Shown here: positions 1 to 8,183 of the stretch, one piece after another | Position numbering within the stretch: position 1 is the first letter of the stretch | Layout of the letters: every line of letters starts with the position of its first letter | Source of the DNA: Candidatus Poribacteria bacterium | Lineage (GTDB): Bacteria > Poribacteria > WGA-4E > WGA-3G | DNA length: 12,390 nucleotides | Assembly: GCA_009845505.1 (NCBI GenBank) | Contig: VXZL01000625.1 | Location: 1-12,390, forward strand | Direction of reading: 5' to 3' | The notes under the pieces: generated by a model | Told to the model about the DNA's origin: nothing | The model's input: the letters and a program-made list of their open reading frames with translations, nothing else | Database searches by the model: none | Translations under genes and position numbers: made by a program

Positions 1-1
1 A

Positions 2-991
2 GTAGGTGTCATCGTTGTTGCCGTCGCAGGTTATGCAGCATACCATCAGAACCAAGAGAACCGCCGCGCCGAAGCAACCGTTGCTCTCCGTCAGGCTACC
101 GAAGTCTATCAAACAGCAGAAGAGAGCCTTTTCGATACCGAGAAATTGGCTGAAAGTGAAGAATCACTTAAGACGGCACAGACGCAACTTCAAGAGATTT
201 ATGAGGCATATCCGAATTCAACTTTTAGTGACAAAGCGCGCTACCAATCCGCAAAGACGCTCTATTATCAACAAAACTACCCAGAAGCCCGGGCGCAATT
301 CCAACAAATCATTGACCAGCACCAACCCGAAAATCAAATCTATAGTCTATATGCCCAAAAAGCGATAGGCAACACCTACGAACAAGAAGGTAATTACGAA
401 GCCGCCATCGCTGCGTATCAAGCGAAGGCGTTCCCGCCGACACCGCAACTCTCACCGGAAATTCGGCAGTTCGTCCTCGCCAGTGCCAAATTTAACCAAG
501 CCCTCGCTTATGAGAGGTCTGGTGATCCAGACGCTGCAGGTGCGGCATATAAAGAAATTATAGATGAATTCCGAACCACACTTGAGGCAGGAATTACCCA
601 GAAAAGCCGTGAGCTCATCGAGGAAGCGAAAGTTGTTATCGCAGCGATTGGCGAACCGTTAGATATATCGGGGGCACAAACCCTCGAAAACGAAAAACGG
701 TACTATGATGCTTACGTTGCGTATACGGACGCAATTCGGACCTATAAAGTGAACAAAGATATCACAGGTGGACTCACCTCTGAACTCCGAAAGCAGATTG
801 GCAGCTTTGAAAAAGAGGCAATGGAAGTAATAAGTAACGTTCAAAACGCCCGTCGCGCCGATGAAGAAGGCAGAGAAAGTTCGGCATTGTATAGTTACGA
901 TCTCGTTGTTGAATTTGAAAAACTCGGATTAAGCCGTCGGCTCTATGAAAACGCACTTCTTCATCACAAACGGCTTGGATCTGCCCAATAA
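2..991 (+). CDS. Membrane-anchored TPR-repeat protein, 5' end outside the window
   Basis: The reading frame is open from the first base of the window, so the true start lies upstream; 329 residues are visible. The first residues form a hydrophobic stretch (VGVIVVAVAGYAAY) followed by a charged, Gln/Glu/Arg-rich helix. This is the pattern of a single N-terminal membrane anchor with the rest of the protein outside the cytoplasm. The body has helix-pair repeats typical of tetratricopeptide or Sel1/YbgF-like proteins, for example YPNSTFSDKARYQSAKTLYY and AIGNTYEQEGNYEAAIAAYQ. The last ~100 residues are less repeat-like and end in Gln. TPR proteins of this layout usually act as scaffolds in envelope complexes; no enzymatic motif is visible. 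A TTG at 146 could be mistaken for a start, but it sits inside the coiled region with no ribosome-binding site. The next gene begins 23 nt downstream, so the two are probably co-transcribed. The TPR call is fairly safe; the exact role is unknown. Confidence 0.8.
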   Translation, partial: VGVIVVAVAGYAAYHQNQENRRAEATVALRQATEVYQTAEESLFDTEKLAESEESLKTAQTQLQEIYEAYPNSTFSDKARYQSAKTLYYQQNYPEARAQFQQIIDQHQPENQIYSLYAQKAIGNTYEQEGNYEAAIAAYQAKAFPPTPQLSPEIRQFVLASAKFNQALAYERSGDPDAAGAAYKEIIDEFRTTLEAGITQKSRELIEEAKVVIAAIGEPLDISGAQTLENEKRYYDAYVAYTDAIRTYKVNKDITGGLTSELRKQIGSFEKEAMEVISNVQNARRADEEGRESSALYSYDLVVEFEKLGLSRRLYENALLHHKRLGSAQ

Positions 992-1014
992 TTTTTATTT
1001 TCTAAGGAGCAGTA

Positions 1015-2040
1015 ATGACACATAAATATAGCCTCATACCTTTTTTTGCCGCTAAGACCATTAAGTTCACACTTTTGAGCCTGTGCTGCTTATGCCTCAT
1101 CACTCTCACTTCGCCACTCAATGCCGAACCTACTGGACAATTGGCTTATGCAGTCAACGGGTTCGACGAGAACTTAGGACGCTTCGATTGGAATCTCTAC
1201 GCTACTGCTCTCAGAGGCACTAAAGATTTCACAGCCATCCCTTTGAACCACAAAGGCATGTACCCGTCTTGGGGACCCAACGGTGATTTACTCTATTTCA
1301 TCCAGCGCGATAAAGGACACTCTGATGTCTACTCCATTAATCCTGACAATCCAAAGAATAAGAAACTCGTTACCCCCATTTCTGGCACATACCGCTTTCT
1401 TTCTGCATCTCCCAACGGCAGACAACTCGCTTTCAATGGTTATACCGTAGACCAGCTGCCTCAAGAAAACCAGATTTGGGTTCTCGACATCGAAAGTGGG
1501 GAAATGGAAGTGATGACACAGGTGCCACACCTCGGATGGCCCTATTCATTCTGGGGAATCTCTTGGTCCCCTAACGGAAAGCGGCTCGCTTTTTCACTCT
1601 CCAGACCGGGGTGGTTGGAGCATCTCTACCTTTTAGATGTCGAAACCAAAGAGATAGAAGTTTTGACTGAACTCAATAAAGATTTTTATCCCGTCTGGGC
1701 ACCTGGCGGCGATCGCATCCTTTTCCTCAGATGGAATAGAGAGTTCGATACCTTTTGCACAATTGACATTGAAACCAAAGAGATTGTACCGTTGTTTGAT
1801 GTCGATAAAGCCACAGGCTATTGGGGCGACTGGTCGCCTGAAGGGGACTACATAGCCTATTCTCGGTGGGGATCGGTTTATCTTTATGACTTCGCTACCG
1901 ATGAAACACAAGAAATTGTCGAGGTTGATGGCAGTATCTTCGTTATTTCGTGGTTACGGGATATAAGAATATTACCTGTCGAAGCGCAGCAAAAATTGGT
2001 CACTACGTGGAGTGCCATTAAACGCGAAACAACTCAGTAA
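1015..2040 (+). CDS. Secreted TolB-like WD40/PD40 beta-propeller protein
   Basis: This 341-residue protein has a classic export signal. A basic N-terminus is followed by a hydrophobic core around residues 17-32 and a likely signal peptidase site after A37 (LNA|EP). The mature part carries repeated propeller blades with the PD40 signature W-[SAG]-P-x-G followed by a hydrophobic strand: YPSWGPNGDLLYF, SASPNGRQLAFNG, SWSPNGKRLAFSL, VWAPGGDRILFLR and DWSPEGDYIAYSR. In TolB and its relatives such propellers bind protein or peptide partners in the periplasm. This one is shorter than true TolB (about 430 residues) and lacks an evident N-terminal TolB domain, so tolB is not assigned. The start is supported by AAGGAG at 1004-1009, five bases before the ATG. 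It follows the TPR gene by 23 nt, suggesting a shared envelope function. The downstream spacer with two hairpins may end the transcript. Confidence 0.85.
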   Translation: MTHKYSLIPFFAAKTIKFTLLSLCCLCLITLTSPLNAEPTGQLAYAVNGFDENLGRFDWNLYATALRGTKDFTAIPLNHKGMYPSWGPNGDLLYFIQRDKGHSDVYSINPDNPKNKKLVTPISGTYRFLSASPNGRQLAFNGYTVDQLPQENQIWVLDIESGEMEVMTQVPHLGWPYSFWGISWSPNGKRLAFSLSRPGWLEHLYLLDVETKEIEVLTELNKDFYPVWAPGGDRILFLRWNREFDTFCTIDIETKEIVPLFDVDKATGYWGDWSPEGDYIAYSRWGSVYLYDFATDETQEIVEVDGSIFVISWLRDIRILPVEAQQKLVTTWSAIKRETTQ

Positions 2041-2049
2041 TAATATTTT

Positions 2050-2085
2050 TGTAGCATAAACTGTTAGTTTGTGCGGTTTTCTTCT
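2050..2085. repeat. Hairpin repeat, family 1, copy 1
   Basis: This 36-base unit recurs at 2100-2135 with 34 of 36 bases identical. Its core (2054-2074) folds into a 9-bp stem, GCATAAACT against AGTTTGTGC, with a GTT loop and one T-G wobble. The stem is followed by a T-rich run (GGTTTTCTTCT), so on the + strand it could act as a terminator for the TPR/TolB-like operon. A diverged copy lies at 8040-8064. Confidence 0.75.
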
Positions 2086-2099
2086 ATTTCAGACGACTC

Positions 2100-2135
2100 T
2101 GTAGCATAAACTGTTAGTTTGTGTGGCTTTCTTCT
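2100..2135. repeat. Hairpin repeat, family 1, copy 2
   Basis: This is the second copy, exactly 50 bases after the first. It differs by C to T at 2124 and T to C at 2127. The first change turns the terminal G-C pair of the stem into a G-T wobble, so the hairpin (2104-2124) is kept. It sits just upstream of mutS2 and is also followed by a T-rich stretch. Confidence 0.75.
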
Positions 2136-2183
2136 TGAATCTGGATGCAACAGTAGTTCCATTTCCAATTAAGTGCCAACCAA

Positions 2184-2189
2184 AGAGGA
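2184..2189 (+). promoter_or_regulatory. Ribosome-binding site deciding the mutS2 start
   Basis: AGAGGA lies seven bases before the GTG at 2197. An earlier in-frame GTG at 2173 directly follows a TAA stop and has no purine-rich sequence ahead of it. The site therefore favours 2197 as the start of mutS2. Confidence 0.55.
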
Positions 2190-2196
2190 TACACCG

Positions 2197-4611
2197 GTGT
2201 TACCCAGTGTTGAAAAGGCTTTAGAATACGATAAAATCCGAGAACTCCTGAAGAAATACACCGCTTCTCGACTTGGGATAGCGCGTGTTGACGCGCTCAA
2301 GCCGTCCTACGACGTTGACAAAATTCGGTATCTACAGACGTTGTGCAGTGAAGTTAAATTCTTTCATGAACTCTACGGTGGGATCCCTTTGGGAGGCTTA
2401 ACGGATGTTCGGGCATCCCTGAACCACGCTGCGAAAGTCGGGGCAATTTTAGATACTGAAGAACTTCTGAATGTCCGAAAGGTCGCCCAGATTCCTACAG
2501 ACATCCATAAGGCGTTTAAAAAACGCGACCGAGACGAATTTCCCAATTTATTTTCTATCGTCGATGCGCTGCCAGAGTTTTCGGAGTTAGTTGAGGCGAT
2601 TACCTATTGCATTAACCCTGACGGTATCATACTCGATCGCGCAAGTCCTGAATTGCGTGCGGTTCGCCGTAAGCTATCGCGCCTCCGTGAAAATGTCCAT
2701 CAAAAACTCGAAACCACGCTCCGCTCACCTGAGCATCAAAAAGCGATTCAAGAACCCGTCATCACCTCTCGAAATAACCGATACGTTATTCCAATAAAAC
2801 AAGAGGCACGGGCATCTTTCAGGGGGGTCGTCCAAGGGCAATCCACAAGCGGCGCAACCTTTTTTATCGAACCGCTGGATATTGTCCAGATGAATAACGA
2901 ACTCCACGAAGCCGCTGAAGCAGAACATCGCGAAATTCGGCGTATCCTCCTTGACCTCACAGATCGTGTGCGCGACAACCTACACGAATTGGAATTATCT
3001 CTCGATCTCTTAGCAGAACTCGACTTTTTAAACGCAAAGGCGCGGTTCAGCCTTGCATTGAATGCCGTTGAGCCGAAAATCAATACGCGAGGTTACATCA
3101 AATTAATTGAGGCACGGCACCCACTACTCGAATTTCATCTCCAGAGTGTTAAAGCGTCTGATTCTGATGAGAATGAAGACCTTCCAGACCGCGTCGTGCC
3201 GACGAATGTCCATATTGGGGACACCTTTAACACATTGATTATTACCGGTCCGAATACGGGTGGTAAAACCGTTGTCCTCAAAACTGTCGGTTTATTGACG
3301 CTTATGGCGCAATCCGGTTTACATATCCCCGCAGCACACGGGAGCAAAATCGCCATCTTTGACATGGTTTTCGCTGACATCGGCGACGATCAAGGGATAG
3401 AACAGAGTCTTAGCACTTTCTCCTCACATATCACGAAAATCGCTGAGATGCTGAAAAAGATTGATCACGCCGAACACTCGCTTGTGTTGTTAGATGAAAT
3501 CGGGGCTGGCACAGACCCAAGTGAAGGGACTGCCCTCGGCATGGCACTTCTCGATTGGCTCGGAAACAGACGGGTTAATACCATTGTGACGACGCACTAC
3601 GGTGCACTCAAGGCTTACGCACACACGCAAGCGCGCATAGAAAACGCCTCAATGGAGTTTGATTGGAAGACCCTCCGTCCTTCATATCGACTGCAGGTTG
3701 GTGTGCCGGGGAGTAGCAACGCTATAAAAATCGCAGAACGCCTCGGAATTCCATCTGAAATCCTTGATGAAGCGGAGGTGCATTTAGGGAGTAATACCGT
3801 TGCGGTTGAGGATTTACTCGTTCGTTTACAGGAAACGCAGAATGAGATGGACGGAGAGCGAAGCCGCTTGCAGCGTGACCTTCGCGATGCTGAATCGGCG
3901 CGTCAAAAACACAACGAACTCCTTCAGCACCTCAAATCAAAACGCCATACATTGAAACAGGAAGCCGAAGATGAAGCGCGCAGTATCATTGCTGGGGCGC
4001 GACGAACTGTTGAGAACCTTGTTACTAATATTCGTAAAGAACAAGCCTCTAAAGTGAGTATCCAAAACGCTTTCTCAAAAATAGAAACCACCAAAAAATC
4101 GCTACAACCCAAACAGCCCAAGAAACAACAACCCAAACAATCGAAAATTAAAGTCTCTGTCGGCGATAAGGTCAGGGTCAAAAAACTCGGCAAGTTCGGT
4201 GAGGTTACGGCTATAAAACCCCGCGGGAAAATGCCTTTACAGATTTTGGTGGGGAATATGCAAATGCAAGCCGCATACCACGATATCGACTCCGTGCGAC
4301 CCAAGCAAGAGGTGTCCCGATTGTCAACTTCTGTGCTTGACATCCAATACAGTAAAGCCAACTCAATCAGCGATGAGTTGAATATTCACGGAATGCTTGT
4401 AAAGGAAGCTTTGGATATTACCGATAAGTATCTTGATGATGCGTATCTTGCCGGTCTCCCGACAGTGCGAATCCTGCACGGCAAGGGGACAGGCGCATTG
4501 CGGAACGCTGTGCATGCGGAATTGCGTGGGAATCCACATGTCGCGAAATACCAATTCGCACCCTACGATCAAGGCGGTGAAGGTGTAACCGTTGTCACGT
4601 TTAAGGAGTGA
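2197..4611 (+). CDS. mutS2: Endonuclease MutS2 (MutS-like ATPase with C-terminal Smr domain)
   Basis: The product is about 804 residues, close to the usual ~785. It starts with the family-typical ALEYDKIRELL segment, followed by the helical lever/clamp region. The MutS-type ATPase core has Walker A GPNTGGKT (around residue 350) and Walker B LVLLDEIGAGTDPSEGTAL (around 430). A long charged coiled coil (around 540-630) follows, then a Lys/Gln/Pro-rich linker and a KOW-like beta segment (VGDKVRVKKLGKFGEV). The C-terminal Smr domain carries LNIHGM and HGKGTGALR. Members lack the mismatch-recognition domain of MutS. In different bacteria they suppress recombination or sense and split collided ribosomes; which role applies here cannot be read from sequence. 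The GTG at 2197 is chosen over GTG 2173 because of the upstream AGAGGA and the usual N-terminal length. All key motifs are intact. It is the gene before dnaG-rpoD, separated by 81 nt. Confidence 0.96.
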   Translation: MLPSVEKALEYDKIRELLKKYTASRLGIARVDALKPSYDVDKIRYLQTLCSEVKFFHELYGGIPLGGLTDVRASLNHAAKVGAILDTEELLNVRKVAQIPTDIHKAFKKRDRDEFPNLFSIVDALPEFSELVEAITYCINPDGIILDRASPELRAVRRKLSRLRENVHQKLETTLRSPEHQKAIQEPVITSRNNRYVIPIKQEARASFRGVVQGQSTSGATFFIEPLDIVQMNNELHEAAEAEHREIRRILLDLTDRVRDNLHELELSLDLLAELDFLNAKARFSLALNAVEPKINTRGYIKLIEARHPLLEFHLQSVKASDSDENEDLPDRVVPTNVHIGDTFNTLIITGPNTGGKTVVLKTVGLLTLMAQSGLHIPAAHGSKIAIFDMVFADIGDDQGIEQSLSTFSSHITKIAEMLKKIDHAEHSLVLLDEIGAGTDPSEGTALGMALLDWLGNRRVNTIVTTHYGALKAYAHTQARIENASMEFDWKTLRPSYRLQVGVPGSSNAIKIAERLGIPSEILDEAEVHLGSNTVAVEDLLVRLQETQNEMDGERSRLQRDLRDAESARQKHNELLQHLKSKRHTLKQEAEDEARSIIAGARRTVENLVTNIRKEQASKVSIQNAFSKIETTKKSLQPKQPKKQQPKQSKIKVSVGDKVRVKKLGKFGEVTAIKPRGKMPLQILVGNMQMQAAYHDIDSVRPKQEVSRLSTSVLDIQYSKANSISDELNIHGMLVKEALDITDKYLDDAYLAGLPTVRILHGKGTGALRNAVHAELRGNPHVAKYQFAPYDQGGEGVTVVTFKE

Positions 4612-4631
4612 CGTAAACACACCTAACTTGG

Positions 4632-4656
4632 TAGGCGATGTTTCTAATTTCGCCTA
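4632..4656. repeat. Hairpin repeat, family 2, copy 1
   Basis: TAGGCGA (4632-4638) pairs perfectly with TCGCCTA (4650-4656). After one T-T mismatch and a G-T wobble, a further TT/AA pair closes a TCT loop (4643-4645). The layout matches the hairpin at 10566-10586, sharing GGTAGG at the 5' side and GTTTCTAA across the loop. It lies between mutS2 and dnaG. No T-run follows, so it is not a standard intrinsic terminator. Confidence 0.65.
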
Positions 4657-4676
4657 ACTTATAACTTATAACCATA
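4656..4676. repeat. Heptanucleotide tandem array, 3 units
   Basis: The units are AACTTAT, AACTTAT and AACCATA, directly joined to the hairpin on their left. The array ends 16 bases before the dnaG start codon. A very similar array lies at 10621-10646 and a degenerate one at 8092-8119. The units contain TATAAC, which resembles a -10 box, but no matching -35 is placed correctly. Confidence 0.5.
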
Positions 4677-4692
4677 TTAGGACAGATTCATT

Positions 4693-6489
4693 GTGAACGC
4701 TGCTCGATCAAGAAACCATATACCCAGCGAAACGATTGATGAAATTCGGAGGCGTACGAACATCGTTGAAGTCGTCTCCGAGTGCGGCGTTGCCCTGCGT
4801 CCTGCGGGTCGTGATTTCAAGGGACTGTGTCCATTCCATGACGAGAAAACACCCTCTTTCACCGTCTCAGCGGAAAAACAGATGTTCTATTGTTTCGGTT
4901 GTCAAACCGGCGGCAATGTTATCTCTTTTATCCAAAAGCATGAGGGTAAGTCCTTTAGAGAGACAGCAGAATGGTTGGCAGATCGCTTGAATATTACGCT
5001 CCCAACGCAAGATGTCCGTGAAATTGCGATTCGAAAACGGCTCACATCTTTGGAGGATCTCAACCGTTTTGCGGTGGAATATTACCACCGACAACTGTTT
5101 ACTGACAGGATCGGTACATCAGCCATGCGGTATCTGAAACATCGTGGGGTCCAACCGAAGACCCTTCGGCTGTTTCAATTGGGGTACGCACAGCCGGGAC
5201 GGCGGAATCTCGTGAAGGCTGCCACGGACGAAGGATTTACAACCCAACAGTTGATTGATGCCGGATTAATCAAGGACGAGGATCGGGGTCCGCAAGACCG
5301 GTTTTGGAATCGGATCTTGTTCCCGATTTGTAATGAACGCGGTGCGCCTGTCGCCTTTGGGGGGCGTGCGCTTTCTGAAGAACATCAACCCAAATATCTG
5401 AATTCGCCTGCGACTGTTCTATATGATAAGAGCAATCTCCTTTACAACCTCGATAAAGCCCGTCAATCCATTTACAAGCAGCAGCGAGCCCTCCTCGTCG
5501 AAGGTTATATGGATGTTTTAATGCTTTATCAGTCCGGGATTGAGAATGTGGTAGCGTCCTCTGGAACCTCTCTGAGTGAAAATCACGCCGGTTTATTGAA
5601 GCGGTTTGCCCCCGAAGTCGTTATCGTCTATGACGGAGATGCCTCGGGTTTCCGAGCAGCGCAGCGTGGGTTGCACCGTGTGCTCGCAGAGGGATTGCGC
5701 GTCCGCGTAGCACTTCTTCCAGCTGGAGAGGATCCCGATTCATTTACACGACAACACGGTGCGTCTGCCTTCACGGAACTTACTGATAGAGCCATAAACC
5801 TCATCGAATTTCAGATTCAAGCAGCTATTCAACGACAGGACATCCACCGAGTTGACGTGAAAGCACAGATTGCTAAGGAAATTACGGAGACGCTCCTAAG
5901 TCTCAAAAATCGGATGGAGCGCAGTGAATACGTCAAATACGCCGCGCGTGAACTACATATTGATGAACGCGTGCTTTGGCAGGAATTGCGAGACGCAGGA
6001 CTTCAAGCAGAACAGACACCTCAACGCGTGAGGCAAGCGAAGAACGCACCGCAAAAATTATCCACACGCGCCCAAATCGAAAGTCAATTCATTGAAGCAT
6101 TAATTCAAAGTCCAGCGTTAATTCCAAGTGTTAAATCGGAATTTCATTACCAGAATTTCACAGAACCGCGTTTCTCTAAAATAGCGCAATTGCTCTGGGA
6201 GGCGTGTAAGGACAATGAAAACGTTGACATCCAAACACTCATCAATGCGTGCCCTGATGAGGAAGTGAGAGGATTCGTCTCGAATGCGCTGCTCCGTAGA
6301 ACGCCGCCTCCGAATTTATTGCGAGCGCGGGTTGACGGCTGCCTCAATAAACTCAAGAATTTCCTCTTACAAGATCTCGAACAGCGTATCCGCTCCCATG
6401 CACTCGCTGAGGGCACAGATGAGGTGGAAACCCTCAAGGAATTAGTGAAACTTTCAAACCAGAGACGCGCCTTAACCGGACAACCTTAG
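4693..6489 (+). CDS. dnaG: DNA primase DnaG
   Basis: This 598-residue protein makes RNA primers for chromosomal replication. Its N-terminal CHC2-type zinc-binding domain has C46, H49, C67 and C70 (CPFH...CFGC). The RNA polymerase core follows. Its TOPRIM metal site has E270 in LLVEGYMDVL and D314/D316 in VIVYDGDASG, with SSGTSL between them. The last ~150 residues, after a poorly conserved linker, form the helical helicase-binding domain (from SQFIEALIQSP onward) expected to dock on DnaB. Length and domain order are normal. The start is a GTG with AGGA at 4679-4682, ten bases upstream, and the first residues (IPSETIDEIRRRTNIVEVV) match the family start. rpoD begins 18 nt after the stop, the classic dnaG-rpoD arrangement. 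rpsU, often first in that operon, is not present in this window. Confidence 0.97.
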   Translation: MNAARSRNHIPSETIDEIRRRTNIVEVVSECGVALRPAGRDFKGLCPFHDEKTPSFTVSAEKQMFYCFGCQTGGNVISFIQKHEGKSFRETAEWLADRLNITLPTQDVREIAIRKRLTSLEDLNRFAVEYYHRQLFTDRIGTSAMRYLKHRGVQPKTLRLFQLGYAQPGRRNLVKAATDEGFTTQQLIDAGLIKDEDRGPQDRFWNRILFPICNERGAPVAFGGRALSEEHQPKYLNSPATVLYDKSNLLYNLDKARQSIYKQQRALLVEGYMDVLMLYQSGIENVVASSGTSLSENHAGLLKRFAPEVVIVYDGDASGFRAAQRGLHRVLAEGLRVRVALLPAGEDPDSFTRQHGASAFTELTDRAINLIEFQIQAAIQRQDIHRVDVKAQIAKEITETLLSLKNRMERSEYVKYAARELHIDERVLWQELRDAGLQAEQTPQRVRQAKNAPQKLSTRAQIESQFIEALIQSPALIPSVKSEFHYQNFTEPRFSKIAQLLWEACKDNENVDIQTLINACPDEEVRGFVSNALLRRTPPPNLLRARVDGCLNKLKNFLLQDLEQRIRSHALAEGTDEVETLKELVKLSNQRRALTGQP

Positions 6490-6507
6490 AAAAGGAGCAA
6501 GTTAATC

Positions 6508-8031
6508 ATGGATTTTAAAGACTATTCTACCGTTGATTATCTGGATTCTGAGAGCGGTGATGATCTCGAATATGACGATGAGATGGCAGACTTATCCGCT
6601 CTCGCCGGTAATTACACAGATGATTCGGTGAAAGTCTATATGCGTGAGATGGGAAGATTTCAGTTGCTTGATCGGACCCAAGAAGTTGAACTCGCCAAAC
6701 GGATTGAAGCCGGCCATCGTGCTGCGCTTGAAGCGACTTTCGGAACCGCACTGGCAATTACAGAAATTCGGAAGATGCTCTATAAAGTCGTCACTGCCAA
6801 AAAACGGGCATCCGATATTATTGATATGCCCGTTAAGAGCACATCAACCCAGGACAAGGAACGGAAACTTCGGGAACAGGTGAAGAAGGCGTTAGACGTG
6901 CTGGAGAAGCTGGAGATAGAACGTTTCAATGCTGCCGAAAACGGAAACGCATCCGCACAGAAATCGAAAACGCGTAACAAATTGATGAAAACGCTCGACA
7001 AACTGAAAATTGACCGCGAAGAGATTAGCAAAATCTCTGACCGCGTCAAACAGTCGGAATATCAGATTAGTGTATGGGAGAGCCAAGTACAGTACCTCCA
7101 ACAATCTCACGATATTCCTCACGAATGGTTCAATGGTGATAGTGACCCGAAACGGAAGTTTGAAACGGCTGCGATGGCGGAAGCCTACATCGAAATTGTC
7201 CGCTGTAAACGCAGTATCCGACAGCAGATGAATGAAATTGGTGTCTCGCGCGAGCACCTCAAATCTCTCACCCAGCAAATTGATGAAGGCGAGTCTGAGG
7301 CGCAAGCTGCAAAGATGGCGATTGTTGAAGCCAATCTCCGTCTCGTCGTCAGTATCGCAAAGAAACACAGGCACCGTTCATCAGGACTCGAATTTCTCGA
7401 CTTAATCCAAGAAGGAAACATCGGGTTAATGCGAGCGGTCGATAAATTCGATTACCAGCGCGGCTACAAATTTAGCACATACGCGACATGGTGGATTCGA
7501 CAGGGTATCACCCGCGCGATTGCTGATCAGGGACGCACGATTCGGATCCCTGTTCACATGCACGAACGCATTAACAAGATACGACGCGTCCAACGCTCCC
7601 TACTCCAAGAATTGGGGAGTGAACCGACTGCCGAACAGATCGCACAAGATTTGAAAATTTCGACCAGCAAGGTCACCGAGGCTTTGTCAGTCGCACCAGA
7701 AACCTCGTCCTTAGACACACCCATCGGCGAAGAAGACGATAATCCTCTCGGCTCTTTCATCGTAGACACTGACGCACCATCCCCTGTGCAGGAAGCTGAA
7801 TTGAACATTCTCAAGGAACAGATCCAAGATGTCCTTGACGACTTAAGCGATCGCGAGAGACGCGTGATTTCGCTCCGTTTCGGGATTGATGACGGTTATC
7901 CAAGAACGCTTGAAGAGGTTGGGAGTATCTTCAAAGTGACCCGGGAACGGATCCGACAGATTGAGGCAAAGGCACTCCGTAAATTACGGCATCCACGTCG
8001 AAGCCGAAAACTCCGTGATTTTGTTAACTAA
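6508..8031 (+). CDS. rpoD: Primary sigma factor RpoD (sigma70)
   Basis: This 507-residue housekeeping sigma factor directs RNA polymerase to promoters. Region 1.2 appears at about 38-70 ([29 protein letters not shown]). A charged, non-conserved insert (about 95-265) follows. Region 2 begins near 268, with [18 protein letters not shown] for core binding and [20 protein letters not shown] for -10 recognition and melting. Region 3 starts at [13 protein letters not shown]. Region 4 ends with the -35-binding helix-turn-helix at [19 protein letters not shown] (from residue 478). The acidic N-terminus before region 1.2 is only ~37 residues, so the usual autoinhibitory region 1.1 is short or absent. 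Region 2.1 has [12 protein letters not shown] where most homologues have KKYxxRGLxF. The start has AAAGGAG at 6491-6497. It follows dnaG by 18 nt. The two TTGNNN-17-TATAAT promoters in the window fit its expected specificity. Confidence 0.97.
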   Translation: MDFKDYSTVDYLDSESGDDLEYDDEMADLSALAGNYTDDSVKVYMREMGRFQLLDRTQEVELAKRIEAGHRAALEATFGTALAITEIRKMLYKVVTAKKRASDIIDMPVKSTSTQDKERKLREQVKKALDVLEKLEIERFNAAENGNASAQKSKTRNKLMKTLDKLKIDREEISKISDRVKQSEYQISVWESQVQYLQQSHDIPHEWFNGDSDPKRKFETAAMAEAYIEIVRCKRSIRQQMNEIGVSREHLKSLTQQIDEGESEAQAAKMAIVEANLRLVVSIAKKHRHRSSGLEFLDLIQEGNIGLMRAVDKFDYQRGYKFSTYATWWIRQGITRAIADQGRTIRIPVHMHERINKIRRVQRSLLQELGSEPTAEQIAQDLKISTSKVTEALSVAPETSSLDTPIGEEDDNPLGSFIVDTDAPSPVQEAELNILKEQIQDVLDDLSDRERRVISLRFGIDDGYPRTLEEVGSIFKVTRERIRQIEAKALRKLRHPRRSRKLRDFVN

Positions 8032-8039
8032 CATGGATA

Positions 8040-8064
8040 TGTAGCGTAAACTTTTAGTTTGCGC
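8040..8064. repeat. Hairpin repeat, family 1, copy 3
   Basis: This is a diverged copy of the element at 2050 and 2100, lying just after rpoD. The stem GCGTAAACT/AGTTTGCGC (8044-8052 with 8056-8064) encloses a TTT loop. Compared with the other copies, one A-T pair has become G-C on both sides, a compensatory change. No T-run follows on the + strand. Confidence 0.7.
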
Positions 8065-8091
8065 ACGTGTAGCCTTCATGTAGCAGCAGAC

Positions 8092-8119
8092 AACCCAGAA
8101 CCTACAATCCATAACCCTT
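8092..8119. repeat. Degenerate heptanucleotide array, 4 units
   Basis: The units AACCCAG, AACCTAC, AATCCAT and AACCCTT stand in one register, sharing AAYC at the start of each unit. They follow a hairpin, as do the arrays at 4656 and 10621. The match is weak enough that chance is possible. Confidence 0.3.
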
Positions 8120-8126
8120 AAAAAAT

Positions 8127-8155
8127 TTGCTTTTAACACCGAAATATCGTATAAT
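8127..8155 (+). promoter_or_regulatory. Sigma70 promoter for the tRNA genes
   Basis: The -35 is TTGCTT (8127-8132). A 17-base spacer separates it from a perfect -10, TATAAT (8150-8155). Transcription would start near 8162, about 22 bases before the first tRNA. No terminator is visible before the amidohydrolase gene at 8366, so this promoter may also drive the two amidohydrolases. Confidence 0.8.
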
Positions 8156-8183
8156 TCGTATATCAAATTAAAGCAATTAAAGC

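Noticed and set aside
6..368. Open frame of 120 codons at the left edge in another + frame
   Set aside because: It overlaps the TPR gene, and the translation is Arg/Lys/Gln-rich low-complexity sequence typical of a shifted frame.
2050..2135. Two regularly spaced repeats as a mini CRISPR array
   Set aside because: There are only two copies, the hairpin lies at the repeat centre with a 3-nt loop, a third copy stands alone 6 kb away, and no cas gene is present.
2135..2163. TTGAAT-17-TCCATT as a promoter for mutS2
   Set aside because: The -10 matches only three of six bases; not supportable without transcript data.
3924..4361. Long open frame of 145 codons on the minus strand inside mutS2
   Set aside because: It is antisense to well-conserved MutS2 sequence, its translation has no recognisable domain, and it has no ribosome-binding site that I could support.
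4660..4672. Two TATAAC hexamers upstream of dnaG as -10 boxes
   Set aside because: They arise from the heptamer repeat, and neither has a -35-like sequence 16-18 bases upstream.
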